A stretch of DNA of 64,000 bases from Hoplostethus atlanticus (lineage: Eukaryota; Chordata; Actinopteri; Trachichthyiformes; Trachichthyidae). Every line of letters starts with the position of its first letter. Position 1 is the stretch's first letter. The DNA lies in assembly GCA_034670405.1 (NCBI GenBank), contig JAXDDX010000165.1, forward strand, positions 222,001 to 286,000. The letters are read 5' to 3'. The notes beneath the pieces are model-generated. The model had not been told where the DNA came from. It worked only from the letters and a program-made list of their open reading frames with translations, and did no database searches. Shown one piece after another: positions 1 to 11,775 of the stretch. Made by a program: the position numbers and the translations under genes.

Positions 1-1070
1 TACATTTCAGACTTCCATGAAAAGATCATGAAAATAACAACAAAAACATTTAGCTGAAATGGGGAAAATCTTGCGGTCACACTCAAAATTAGCAAGCTTT
101 TCACTTGCTGGAAACAATGGGCACAATATCAAATAAAATGGGGGAGGAAGGGGTAAAATGGGGGAGGTGGGTGAGGAGGAATGTGGGAGGGATGGGTCAT
201 GAGACTGGCAGTGTTTACCAGCACTGCGCCACATACCCCCCCCCCTCCCCCTTCCTTTCATCCCACTGTCCCCTCAGCCCCTTGGGAATATGGCTCATCT
301 CAGTCCATCAGGTGATAACAGGCCATCCTCAATCCAACGTTACATTTTTGAATCATTCAGGGAAAAAAAAAAAAGAATAATCCTTGATAGAGTGAAAACT
401 GGTGGGAGTCCAGTAGGGAGCATGTAGGTGTGAGTCCTTGGAGTCTTCAAGTTAGACATTCTCTCTGTGTCTCTGTTTGAATAGGGGGCTTTCACACTCA
501 GGAGTAAAAGTGTGTGTCTATGTGTGTGTTTGTGTGTGTGTGTGTGTAGATGCCCAACCGATTTCCATCTCTGTCACGGCTGTTGCCACACATTTATGTC
601 CATGAAAAAAAATGAACAATCCTCCACTTTCATTTTTTTTTCATTTTTCAAGGAAAATGATACTCCAGGTAAAAAAAAAAACCCCAGGTGTTGATAAATC
701 CGTGCGTCCTCTGTGATCCCCGGTTGGGTCAAAACCTCAAAGGAGATATGAGGGTAGTCCACATTCGATACAGATGATAGTCCACTGGTCACAGTCATGT
801 TTCATTTTGCAGCAAACCTATTTGAAGCACATCTTTCTGCTACATACATGCAATAAAGGCCAATAGCCAACAGTCCGCTTCAACCTCCAGCATTTTGACC
901 ATTTCAACGAACATAAAGAAAGCACTTTACCATCACAACCCATAGCTTTAAACCCACTAACATTGACATCCAGTGCCTGCTGGCCCTTTCCAGGGGCCTC
1001 GTCTTCCACTCAACCCCAGAAAAAGTACACCTAAGCCTGACAAGAGCGGGTCCCAACCTCCCCCCTGTCC
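1..1070. other. Left flank, no identified exon apart from the signal-peptide exon
   Basis: This holds a purine-rich stretch near 120-200, a short C-run near 236-245, a (GT)n run near 521-547 and several A or T homopolymers. If the - strand signal-peptide exon is real, this is the start of its first intron. I see no second exon with convincing splice sites. Confidence 0.4.
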
Positions 1071-1076
1071 ACTCAC

Positions 1077-1148
1077 CACTTGGGCCAGAGCCAGACACAG
1101 GGTCTGCAGTAGCACCCAGCTCTTCAGCAAGGCAGAGAGAACGGCCAT
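1077..1148 (-). CDS. Probable signal-peptide first exon of an unidentified secreted or membrane protein (partial gene)
   Basis: The ATG (reading leftwards from 1148) sits in a strong start context, with A at -3 and G at +4. It opens 24 codons beginning MAVLSALLK, then a hydrophobic core rich in Leu and Val, ending LALAQV. This is a typical ER signal peptide. The frame runs straight into a consensus 5' splice site, GTGAGT on the - strand (plus 1071-1076), in phase 0. A short first exon holding only a signal peptide is common in secreted proteins. The remaining exons would lie left of the window, and nothing recognisable follows in 1-1070. The gene is divergent from the angiopoietin 18 kb away. 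In mammals an R-spondin lies near ANGPT1 and ANGPT4, and R-spondins have such a first exon, but nothing here identifies the family. It could still be chance. Confidence 0.5.
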
Positions 1149-1362
1149 GGTCCCTCTCTCCTGTCCCTCTCTCCTTGGTACGCCGAATCCTCTCTTCTCT
1201 CGCCTCTTTCCGCTCCCTTACTCCTCTCCAGGCCGGCACGGCACGGAACTGGTGGGGCGAAGGAAGCTCTCCGAAAGGAGGGGGATGGGGGCTATGTGCA
1301 CAACCCCGGAAAAATCCACTCAGGAGTAGAGTGCTGTGTGGAGAGGGATGGATGCAGGGGGG

Positions 1363-1365
<3 letters not shown>

Positions 1366-1398
<33 letters not shown>

Positions 1399-1421
1399 AG
1401 AGAGAGAGAGAGAGAGAGAGG
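1366..1421. repeat. (GA)n microsatellite
   Basis: GA dinucleotide run interrupted once by ACAGGG. It would lie in the 5' region of the - strand signal-peptide exon. Confidence 0.9.
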
Positions 1422-1486
1422 TGTAACCCAGCCCTACAGCCTGCCCCTGACAACACAGGAGCTCCTGAAAAGCCCTATGCACCCAT

Positions 1487-1487
<1 letters not shown>

Positions 1488-1520
<33 letters not shown>
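1488..1520. repeat. (CA)n microsatellite
   Basis: Uninterrupted CA run of about 16 units. Confidence 0.9.
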
Positions 1521-1527
<7 letters not shown>

Positions 1528-2309
1528 CACAAAATCTCACAAAAAGACCTCTGATCCTCTCCTTAGCCAGGGGGGCAGGAGCAAACACCGCTGCATCATG
1601 AAACTGTAGGCCGTTTCTCCCAATGTGATTGGATGCTCATACCTACTGCCTCATGAATAATGCTTCATTTCTTACAAGGTTCCCACAATCCAATTGGGCA
1701 CAGTGGCTATCAGGCTCCTCCCGAAGGTATGGGGGTGGCGCAATGAATGAAACCTTACTGTGAATCCCAAACTTGGGAAACACCTTTAAGGTAGGCCTTT
1801 AGGATAGCTCTGATCTGAAGACTGGCTGACTTGCCGTCTGTCTCTGCCGCTGTCTGTCTCTCTGCACTGTGTTTGCTCTCACCCCGGGGCAGCCGTTTGC
1901 ATGGTGGTGTAAATATCTCTTGACTTTTCCCAAGTGAGGCTGAGAGGAACTGGACGGCTACTTAAAGGATAGCATACAATCAGAAGGGAATTTGATGGGG
2001 GAAGACAAAAAAAACTGGGAATTGCATTGCATTTCAGTGGAATAGTGAGAGATTGCAAATAGTTTACCTATTCACTGACCCCCTGTTACATGTGAGCAAG
2101 ATCAAACTGCAAATAACTAAGCAAAGTACATGTGCAACTACTGACATCTAGTGGTCATTTGTGGTAACAACAGTTTAGTCCCTACAATAATTGAAAAAGG
2201 CCTTTCAAGGATGAATAAACAAAACTCATGGAAACGTGAAAAGTGACCCTATAGTGACCCCTACAGCACAGGAATCACATTACATCAAGTTGAGCAATTA
2301 CTCTCCTGT

Positions 2310-2324
2310 CCACTAGATGGCAGC
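2310..2324 (+). promoter_or_regulatory. Candidate CTCF-type binding motif
   Basis: CCACTAGATGGCAGC matches the vertebrate CTCF core (CCA-S-YAG-RKGGCAS). A near-match in reverse orientation (GACCACTAGATGTC on the - strand) lies about 160 bp to the left, near 2145-2158. This is a single-motif match only, and occupancy is unknown. Confidence 0.35.
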
Positions 2325-2747
2325 AAATACACATTAGCAAATACAGGTTTGCTGAGCCGCTTGATTGCTCTGGGAGCCTCCACCGTGCAACAATTGGAGG
2401 TTACACATTTGTCCTCCTCAGGGATGATGAAGGCATTTACCAGTGAATGAAGATGCATTGCACACAACAGGGAATCTCATTGCACAAGTGAATAGACCCA
2501 TACAAACTACAGCTTAGGAAGCCATCTCAGGGATTGCCTTGGTATATTTGGTGCACATTCGCGCTTATTGGATTTATCACATTCTAACACAAAATCATGA
2601 TTATCAATCTTTTCCATACTTCTCCCCGATGGATGGAACATTCCCTTTGGCCCATGCTAAGAGACAGAGGCGAGCACTTCTTTCCCTGTGGTAAATGCTA
2701 TGCTAAAAATGAGAGAGAGAAGAGAGGTAATAATGATCATTAAAAAC

Positions 2748-2748
<1 letters not shown>

Positions 2749-2786
<38 letters not shown>
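2749..2786. repeat. (TCTA)n tetranucleotide microsatellite
   Basis: About nine perfect TCTA units. Confidence 0.92.
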
Positions 2787-4054
2787 GTGATGTGCGGTGA
2801 GAGTATCGTTTCCAGGTTGTTGTGTCCGAAAAAGAGCGTGCTGAATCTGCATTTCGGAGCGCCCACAGATAGACATTGTTAATGGTCTTATAACTCATTA
2901 TGCTCTGGTGAAGCGGGAAGTGTTTGCCTCAATGCCACCGAATGTTTCGCAAGTGACAATGTCAGCAAACGGCTGCAAATCTTACTGACAAAGTAGCTTT
3001 TTTCTCGTAATCCTTATGAGTCACCACCTTCAAGCAGTTAAAGAATTGCACACCCAGGAAGAGATGCATTTAAATTGCATTAACCCTTTGGTGCAGTAAG
3101 AAGTTGTTAATTAAAGAAGTAAAAAAACTATTTATTTTCCATATTTATACTTATATTTATTATAAATATATATATTTTTAAGCAAATGCGTGATTTCACT
3201 ATGAAAATAATCTCATAACCTGCATACCATTTTTTTGTATGCAATTACTATGTGTGTTTCCATATTGTGTTCATACAGGTACACATAATGTACACTAGGT
3301 ACCGTGTACACTCGTTTATCACTATTATCTTGTATGAAAATGAATATGCACTTAACTTTCAAGAATGACAAATTCAATTAAATAAGAAATGATGTCAATG
3401 TGTATCAATTTGTTTGATCCCTACCTTCAATCCACAGAAACTCATTAGGAAATATTTCCTCAGGCACATAAGAAATCTTCTCACGCACTTGATCACAAGT
3501 CACCTCGGCTATCAGCTGGGTTGTGCAAAGAGTAGCCAAGACCGCAAACCCCCCAGGGAGCCACCTGCTACACATCTAATGAAACCCAGTGCTGCTTTGC
3601 TCATATGCAGAAATCTGCCACGGTTGAATCACACACAGTGTTTTCATTGCATAGATCAACATCCATGACACAAATTTGTATGATGCACAAGTACAAGCAC
3701 AACGGCGTTCGGAACAAATTGAGATGTGAGAAACATCCGCGTCCAAAAAAAAACCAAACCCTGCTGTGCAGAGCTTCTCACGGGTGAAAAATGAAACAGA
3801 GTCGTCATCCAGTTGTTGTCTTTCTCATTACAAACGGTTCCCCAGCCTCCTCAAACTCACAAAACAGACAAGGAAAACATTGGCCCGTTCGCTCGGTCCG
3901 GTCTCTCGCTTTTTTTCCCAATCTCTGTCTCTCCCTGCTCATGTTTAAATGCTCAGGGGAATACGACTTAACCCCTTTTTTTTGAAAATACACATGTGAC
4001 ATCGTACTGTATCGGGGTGCATAAGTGGAAATGTGCATCAATAAACATGCCTAT

Positions 4055-4094
<40 letters not shown>

Positions 4095-7000
4095 CCACAT
4101 ATTAACCACCCAATAAGCAATCATAACCTCACCTCAAAAAACAAGAAAAACAAAACCCCACACAAATGCACACAGCAGAGCAAGCATGCACTCAAGTGCA
4201 CACACACACACACACACATTTAATATCCCTTAATTGAATTCTTATGAGTGACCAGGGAGTTTTTGGTTTTGCCCTGGTATCCGGCTTTCCGCTTTTCCTG
4301 AGAAAGATCTTTTTCACACAGACAGGCCACGTCCATTCCCTCCCTAATAACACGCCGGAGAGAAGAGGGGAGAATGGAAGCCATCATAAAAATCAGACAG
4401 AAAAGACATATGCACATGCACAAACACACACACACACACACACACACGGTACGATGATGACGGACAGGGTAAATATTATTCTTGAGGGCAGGTGTGAAGA
4501 GTAGTGTTGAACTGATAACAGAGGAGGTCATTAACAACCCAGCGGGGGTTTCTTTTAACCCGACAGCCCCTCCGCACCACGTCAAGCCTTCCATCGAGAA
4601 CCACCGGTTACAGTCAAGAGTAGAGCCGGGCCGAGGGGGAGGAGAGGTACTCGCTGACAGGCTGATGATATACAGGCCGAGGATATTAGTCTGTCAAGTA
4701 TGAAATGTGTTCATTAGGGTATTTCACATGGCTATTCTCTCTCTGTGAAAATCACCATGTCCAGACGGAGGTTAAAGTTTCGTAGACGGGTTGAAAATTG
4801 TCGGGGAATTCTGCCGCTGAAGACATTTTGTGGTCTGATTTGACTGTTTGTCAGGAAGCTAGTGCAGTACATTTGAGTGTATTTGCATATCTACATGTGT
4901 GTGTGTGTGTGTGTGTGTGAGATGAAGATCACTGTTTTACTGTCATTGATCATGCCTTCAGACCTCGGCCCACTTCCTCTTTGTTTCATTGATTGACATC
5001 CCAGAAGACTCAGAAGTGCAAATCCCCTGCAGATGAAAAAAAAAAATGATGATGCAATCTATTTGTGCACTTTTCACTGTGAAAAAAAAAAAAAAACTTC
5101 CTCAAAGCACCGACCCTTAAAGTGCAATGACAGAGGACGCTATAGCTACTCAACCCTACATCCCCCTACCTGAGTTGCTGTCGTGCTGAGACCGGTCGTT
5201 CATACTGGCCCAGAGTCACAGGCTGAAAGAGCGACGGCTGCTGTGGGAGATTTTTAAAAACAAAAACCCATCGCTTAGCAGCCAGTGATCCCAGTCTGTG
5301 CTAGGTGAGGTGTTGCTAAGCACAAGCAACACAAGGGTGCCTCGGATCAGCTCCCAGAACAGTGTTCCACTACCACCAAAGATAAAGGAGGAGGGAGATC
5401 AAACACGGTCTCACGCAGCAGATTGCTATTATTGTTTGAATGTACTTGCATTGGCCGACGAGTATTTTATGTTATGACATTATTATGGTAGCTCGATATT
5501 ATTTTTGTATCCTCCGCAAGTTTTCCCAGCCTCCTCAGCATTTGATTTACTTAAGTTTTAAGGCGATAAAACACCATTTTCAGCAACTATAATTGGAGAG
5601 ATATATTGGCCAGCGGAGGTGGTCTGGCACGAACGCGTGGTCCTTAAATCCTGCTTGAGCCCTCCGTTGAGGAATTTCCAAACTTCAAACATCGTAAATA
5701 ACGAAAAATATAAATCCACTTTATCTCCGTCGATGCATTTCAGACGTAAATTGGAACCAGGCAGATTACGGCTAAGTAAATATTTTAGGCTTTTTAAGGG
5801 ATTGCGCCGCCACATGTGGTCCATATTTGGAACTGGCGCTCTCTTCTGTGGCACCAAACGTTGTTGTGTGCTTTTATTCTGATGATTCTAATAAAAGAAT
5901 AATTTTTTTAATTCAGCATTCATGAAAAAAAACCTCTTTTATGTGAGATGTGGAAATGTGACTTGATCAGAAAAAGCTGGACGTCCTTGTGTATCTGTGT
6001 AACATCTATCGCAGTCAGCAAACATGATGCTGTCTTCCTTTTTTTTTTTCCCACGGGACTCAGGATTCAGAATTGTGAAATAAATGAATAGGACACTTTT
6101 TGGAGATGCTTGCAGTTCTTGTTATGTTTCATCTGTTCGTGTGTGTTTGTCTTACAAATGTGCACTGTTATTATTTTGGAGGAGCCAATAACGCTCTGCT
6201 CTACTCCAGAACAGCATAACACCCCGCTGACTCTGCTGTCTTCGTCGTTTCCTACGGCCCAGCCAAGACGACCATGCCAGGAGACGGGGAGTGGGGGTCT
6301 TTTGGACCAACCCCCCCTCAACATTTTTTGAAAAAGATCGTGTTAGTTTGACAACTTGTGCGCTGATGGAAAAGCAACATACATCAAACGATGAGAGGAT
6401 GGGCCAATATTGTCTCAAACAGCCCCGAAACCCAAAGCAAGCCAAGACAGAGGCACGGTCATATATCTCCAACAGTTCAGCCAGTTGCCCTTTGGATGAT
6501 CCCAAAAACATCACTTCTTGGGATGCAATGTATTTGTTCAGCTCAAAATGGTGTCAGTATGGGATAGTGATGGAATGGGCATAGTCCATGATGGATGTTA
6601 CAGAATTGTGTGTGTATGTGTGTGTGTATGTTTTATTCTTATTCCTTAAAGCTCTTACGAGTACAGCTGACAGTGAGGACACACTGATCTCTATGACGTC
6701 TCAAATGTGACTTTTCTTTCCTGGGAAACCGAACCAAGCGGACACAGGAGCCCCGGAAAGGGGCTCATTTCCATCCTGAACGTCAACATACATTGTCAAC
6801 AACACTGTAGTACATGTGGCAATGAGTATCTCTGAGAATTCACACCTTGATCTGAGATCTTGTGGAGAGAACAGTAAGGCGATACATACATACCATACAT
6901 CTTTTCAAAAAAATCAATTAGTTTGAAACCAGACTTTACACTTGATGAATTTACAACAACTGTACTTCACAGCAGTAGTATTTTCTGTCATCGTGCGTGC

Positions 7001-7709
7001 TCTCTTGAGATTAGAAGAGGGTGTCTGAGGGTCTCAGCAGCTGGTGGCTGTGATGACACTGTGATCTGCAGGTCTTCCTCTCTCTACCAGGCTCTGAGCA
7101 TCTCCAGCCCAACATCCTGAACAGAGGCATTTAATTTTGTTCAATTTAAAATCTTCCCAGTCTAGAAAATGGGTCTCTACACACAAAGGATTGATAGTAC
7201 AGCGCTCCTTGCTGTACCTTCTGGTGTAAGTACTGTGGGGCCACAATGTTCTGGGTTATAATGTGATGCTAGTGAAGAGAAATGGTGCCATGACATTACA
7301 GGAGGCAGGCTAATTTCACGCAGGTATGCTGTAATCACATTTGTTTCCTGCATTTAGGCGTTGAGGAGGCCCTCATTGGTTGACATGCTAGCACATTCTC
7401 TAACTCCCTCACACACACACACGCACACACACACACACAGGTTTTAGAAATCCTACACGTCACATCTCAGGGAATCATCATTCTGTGTGATTCGGTGATC
7501 CAGGTTGTGCTCTTATAACAAAACATGCATGTCTAATCAGTGAACCAGATGCCAGGAGAGAGAGCGAGAGAGAGAGAGAGAGAGAGATAGAAATCAGACC
7601 CAAACTCCTGTATGGGGTTTCCTATAAAATAGCATCAACATCTGTTTCTATAGAGTCCCTTTTGAATAGACCGTATTCTCAGAGGTCAGAGATGGGTTGC
7701 TGTGAGTAT

Positions 7710-7741
<32 letters not shown>
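7710..7741. repeat. (GT)n microsatellite
   Basis: GT dinucleotide run of about 16 units, followed by a single CGTGTGC variant. Confidence 0.9.
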
Positions 7742-7747
<6 letters not shown>

Positions 7748-8024
7748 GCATAGTGCTGAAGGAATTTGGTTGTAAAGCAGAAGTCAGCGTACTGCTCAAG
7801 ACACGATGTAGCGAAACTTCAGACACACTTGTGCGCGGGGAATAAATATCTGCATTTGAACTGAGATTGAAGAAAGTTAAACAGTAAAAGCAAAAGTTTA
7901 GCCAAAATGTTTTCTAGTGGAAAAGGTAGAATTACTGATTCTGTGATTCAGTCAGCGCTTGATGTCAGACTGTAAAAAGTCTCGAGGTTATCAATAAGTA
8001 GGATTTAAGTACTGCATGTAGCAA

Positions 8025-8460
8025 TACGGGGCGCCAAATGTTACCCTGTGAAAAGTTGATTTTGTGGCACAAAACACATTTCCGTGACACGACATCCAAA
8101 ACACTTGGTTGATTTTGTTTGATTTTGTCCACAAAACTTTTCAAAAGTTCAAAAAATATAATTATATATTCTTGTAGATTTCATTTGTATCTAAATGAAA
8201 ACAAAACTTATTTCATCCCCTTCATGACAGGAGATCCAGTTACCGTGCAACACCATGTAAAATGTAACAAACGCTTCCAGAGTGTGCCAAGCTTTCTGGT
8301 TAAAATCTGCACACAGGCCAGTATAAACGTGTCAAGTCTTACCTTTATTTTGGCCGCAAAATGTGTTTTCGTCCCATAAAAAGACGTGCCATGTGCTCCA
8401 CAAAATTGATTTTGTGTCACAAAATGGATTTCGCACTATGAAATAAAGTGTTTATTTAGC
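8025..8460. repeat. AT-rich patch with repeated TTGATTTTGTG palindromes
   Basis: The motif TTGATTTTGTGNCACAAAA occurs near 8056-8074 and 8405-8425, with related copies near 8108-8145 and inverted pieces near 8350-8400. The left and right parts look like imperfect inverted copies. It may be the remains of a short palindromic transposon. The family was not recognised and the ends are uncertain. Confidence 0.35.
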
Positions 8461-9356
8461 ATCGAAACAGTGGGAACCAAAGTGTCTGCCGCGTGTCACA
8501 GCGGGAAACTTCTGCTTAGCAGCACTACACACACACACACACACACACAATATTCACACAAACACACACAGTTCACATGTTCAAACACACACAGTGAGCA
8601 GCTGCTGCTATGGACAGTGAACTATGTCAATAGGCATCACTCAGGTCCTCTCGCTCCACACGACCACAGCACACCATAAAGTAGCAAACACAGCGAGAGT
8701 TGGCGTTTCTCTTTGGGAACAATGTTGGATGTTTGGCTAGAACACAGCGAGGCAGGATGGTCCTGGATGGCTTCCTCCATGTTCTCTTTTTATACATCTC
8801 TCTCTCCTCACAGGTTTCTATGAAGCAGACCAGCTGTAACACTCCTCTCCTCCTCACCTCCTCGTCCAATCTAAGCCGTGGAGGATTCTCATCCCTCAGG
8901 CTGCTCTTGCGCGATAAAATTGTTTCAAACTTTACCCCCCGATCTACGGCTTTGTGTCCCGTTATCCCCCCCTCTTCCTGTTCTGCCTTTTCCTCCTTTG
9001 CACTCCGGTGAACTCTTCGTCTCCATCCCCACTTGTCTTCATTTGCACTATCTCTAAACGTTCGCCTTTCTATCTCCTGTACAACTTCATCCATCCCTTT
9101 ACTCGTCCACTTTTTCTTCCCTGTCGTTCCTCCCTCTTCTCCCAGAAACACGCACAACTTTTCATATACCTCTCACTTTTTAGTGACATGTCGGACGGGG
9201 TTACCGTACCTTTTCCTCTCACGTTGCAGGGTGATTGAAACCCTCTGTGGCCAGCGATCCATTTTGCCGACAGCATTTTTACATTAAAACCTCCGTACCA
9301 AGAGCTGGGTGGCCTGACCGGCACCACGCACTCCCGCTCTTCTTTCTTTCCTTTCC

Positions 9357-9382
9357 ATCATCATCATCATCATCATCATCAT
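9357..9382. repeat. (CAT)n trinucleotide microsatellite
   Basis: CAT/ATC run of about eight units. Confidence 0.88.
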
Positions 9383-9411
9383 GAAGTCTTTTGAAACCAG
9401 GAGCAGTTGGG

Positions 9412-9525
9412 GCCTGGCGGCTCAGTGGGCTACAGAGTATAACATGTTCTCATGATGTTGTGGATGTGAAGGCTCTCTCCCATTTTCTCTGTCACTTTCT
9501 GCTGCCTACTATATAATTGACCAGA
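9412..9525 (+). mobile_element. Degraded tRNA-derived SINE fragment
   Basis: GGCGGCTCAGTGGGCTAC resembles the A box of a tRNA-derived SINE head (GGCTCAGTGG). It is followed at roughly B-box spacing by decayed sequence and then by a body with CTCTGTCACTTTCTGCTGCC, a wording common in fish SINEs. The B box is poorly kept, so this is a fragment. It is inferred from pattern only. Confidence 0.35.
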
Positions 9526-10054
9526 GATGGCAGGAAAAAAAAGATGTTTTTTCTAAATGAAAAATAAAACTACTCACATGTAAAAGACAGTTAAATTGAG
9601 AAAGTACAAATTGTCTTATGCAGTTGATTGCAGCCAAACGCAGAACTGTCGTATTTTGATTTAAACAAGAAAATGACTGTCAAGGTGGTTTTGAAGTTAT
9701 AGTTGTTTCCAGAAGCAGAAGTAGCAGAAATAATAATAAAAAAATACAGTTTATTTATATACATATTTACTACATTTACTTATTTACTACATAGATAAAA
9801 TGAGAAGAAAAATAAAACTGAGAAAAAAAATAATAAAACAAGTCAAACTTGTGTCAATCAGTATTCACCGCAAGAACTTCACTTATCGCTGATCTGTCGA
9901 GAAAAGAGAATTAGCCACGGAACAAAAACAGTTGGGGTGATGGAGACGTGACTTATGCAAATCAATATTCAATTTACTCTGGTTTGGTAGAGGAGCCAGG
10001 AACAATTTCACAGCACAACATGTCATTCTAAATCAGCCTGCATTATGGGACACA

Positions 10055-10056
<2 letters not shown>

Positions 10057-10091
<35 letters not shown>
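10057..10091. repeat. (GT)n microsatellite
   Basis: Perfect GT run of about 17 units. Confidence 0.9.
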
Positions 10092-10093
<2 letters not shown>

Positions 10094-10405
10094 CAAACCC
10101 GGTGAATGTGATTACTTGCAGAATGTCATTACTTACAAGGCACTCAGGGTGTTTCGTCAGCTCTTCACAAACAAATACAAACAGAAAAAAATAAACAGCC
10201 TTAGAATTAAAGAAAACAGACAAGAAGGATCTACAGGCTGAAACTGACATTTTCACTATGAACTACTTGCATGAACGACTTCATAGTTCATCCAAGTCCA
10301 AGCGGTCTTATGTTGCGTATGATTATTGTTCATGTTGCACCTGATGGCAAGGTAAGTACTATCCGCTTTTCATGAACCACCCATGGTATCAAGCGACCAA
10401 TGCAA

Positions 10406-10450
<45 letters not shown>

Positions 10451-10529
10451 GCAAACCCATTTTCGCAGTTGGAGTAATCTTGAGTAGTTATCAGTATTGG
10501 AGGGATCTCAAGCCCTCCCTCATCACTAT

Positions 10530-10734
10530 CAATCTGTCTAAATGACTTCTCTCTCCCCTCTCTCTCTCCACCTCTGCTCTCGCTCTTCCATTTTATCTCC
10601 CTCCAGCCCATATCGCCATCTCTCTATCTCCGTCTCTTTAATTTCTCCGTTTACAACCCCTTATCTTCTCTCTCTCTTTTTTTTCCAATTTTCCACCCCA
10701 TTTCGCCATTTTTTTCCCACTCTCTCAACTCTTT

Positions 10735-10788
<54 letters not shown>

Positions 10789-10800
10789 CCCTCCTCATTC
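10530..10800. repeat. Polypyrimidine tract with (CT)n core
   Basis: Strongly strand-biased C/T-rich sequence of about 270 bp, with an uninterrupted CT run at about 10738-10783. Such tracts can adopt triplex DNA. The long reading frames across it are low-complexity Ser/Leu runs and are not genes. Confidence 0.85.
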
Positions 10801-11454
10801 ATACGCATGTCTCTCAATCTCATCCTTCTCGCCCTTGATGAAACTCCTCCATTGACTAAGTGGGCCCGGTGTGATGGACGGCCTAATGGGGACGGACGGA
10901 GCATTAAAACTAATAATTCACAGGGCCGTAATGTTCCAAAGCTTTCACTGGGATCCACTCGAGATGGTCCTGTATTTGTGTGTTTATGTGTGTGTGTGTC
11001 TGTCTGTGAGCTTGTGTGTGTGTGTGTGTGACGCGTAAGGTCTCGATGTTTTCCTGAAAGCTCGCTGAGATGAGTCAGCTTTGTGTAGAGTTTCAGTGCA
11101 CCATCATATTGAGAGCTATCATTTTCTGCTAGTTCCACTGTGAATCCGATGCCGTCAGATAAAGCACGGCGGTAAATGGTCCGTCACAGCGCGCCCTATC
11201 CCGCCGCGTCTCACTGCCTTTAGAAAACCTCAATGATAAAAGGTGATACTATAACCATCAGCTACTTCTCGAAGCCTGGTTATACTTAAAAGTTCGGGAT
11301 CTACCGCAATTCACACTGTTAGGGCCTGGAATTAGTTTGTCTAATGAAAGGAAACAGAAAACACTTAAAGCCTCAAAGTCTCAACCTTTTTAATAAGAAA
11401 TAGTTCCCCCAACCAAACTTAACCCCATTCATTTCCCTAAAACGCTCAGTGAAA

Positions 11455-11775
11455 ACCCCAAACCCCAGTCCCAACAGTCCCAAAAATAGTCCCAATAGTT
11501 CAAAATAGCCCCGATAGACAAAAATAGTCCCAATAGTCCACAAGTCCGAAACAGTCTCAATAGTCCAAAGCAGGCACAATAGTCACAAACGTCACAAATA
11601 GCCCCGATAGTCCATAATAGGCAAGATAGTCCCCAAAACAGTCCGAAAGTAAGATAATAGCCCCAGTAATTCAGAATGATCCCAATAGCAAAAAAGTCCC
11701 AAAAAGTCCAGAAAGGTTCAAATAGTCCATAATAGTCCCAATAGTCCAAAAATAGTCTTAGCAGTCCAAAATTAG
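11455..11775. repeat. Degenerate AATAGTCC minisatellite
   Basis: About 320 bp built from variants of AATAGTCC(C)AATAGTCCAAA, with spacing drifting around 11-15 bp. On the - strand it reads GGACTATTGGGACTATT and keeps a long frame open, giving a peptide full of W, Y, F, L and I. The frame continues into non-repetitive sequence up to about 12064. I take the open frame to be a by-product of the stop-poor repeat unit, not a gene, but see the findings. Confidence 0.7.

Larger units (their letters stand above)
1522..9411. other. Intergenic sequence with microsatellites, no gene seen
   Basis: This contains many CA/GT runs (about 4053-4093, 4199-4219, 4424-4447, 4897-4919, 7710-7741, 8525-8549), a GA run near 7557-7587 and a TCTA run. 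A palindrome-rich patch lies at 8025-8460. Open frames on either strand are short or low-complexity, with no recognisable domain or paired splice sites. Confidence 0.5.

Noticed and set aside
8627-9157. 176-codon - strand open frame
   Set aside because: It arises across a C/T-rich stretch, giving an Arg/Glu-rich peptide; no domain or conserved motif.
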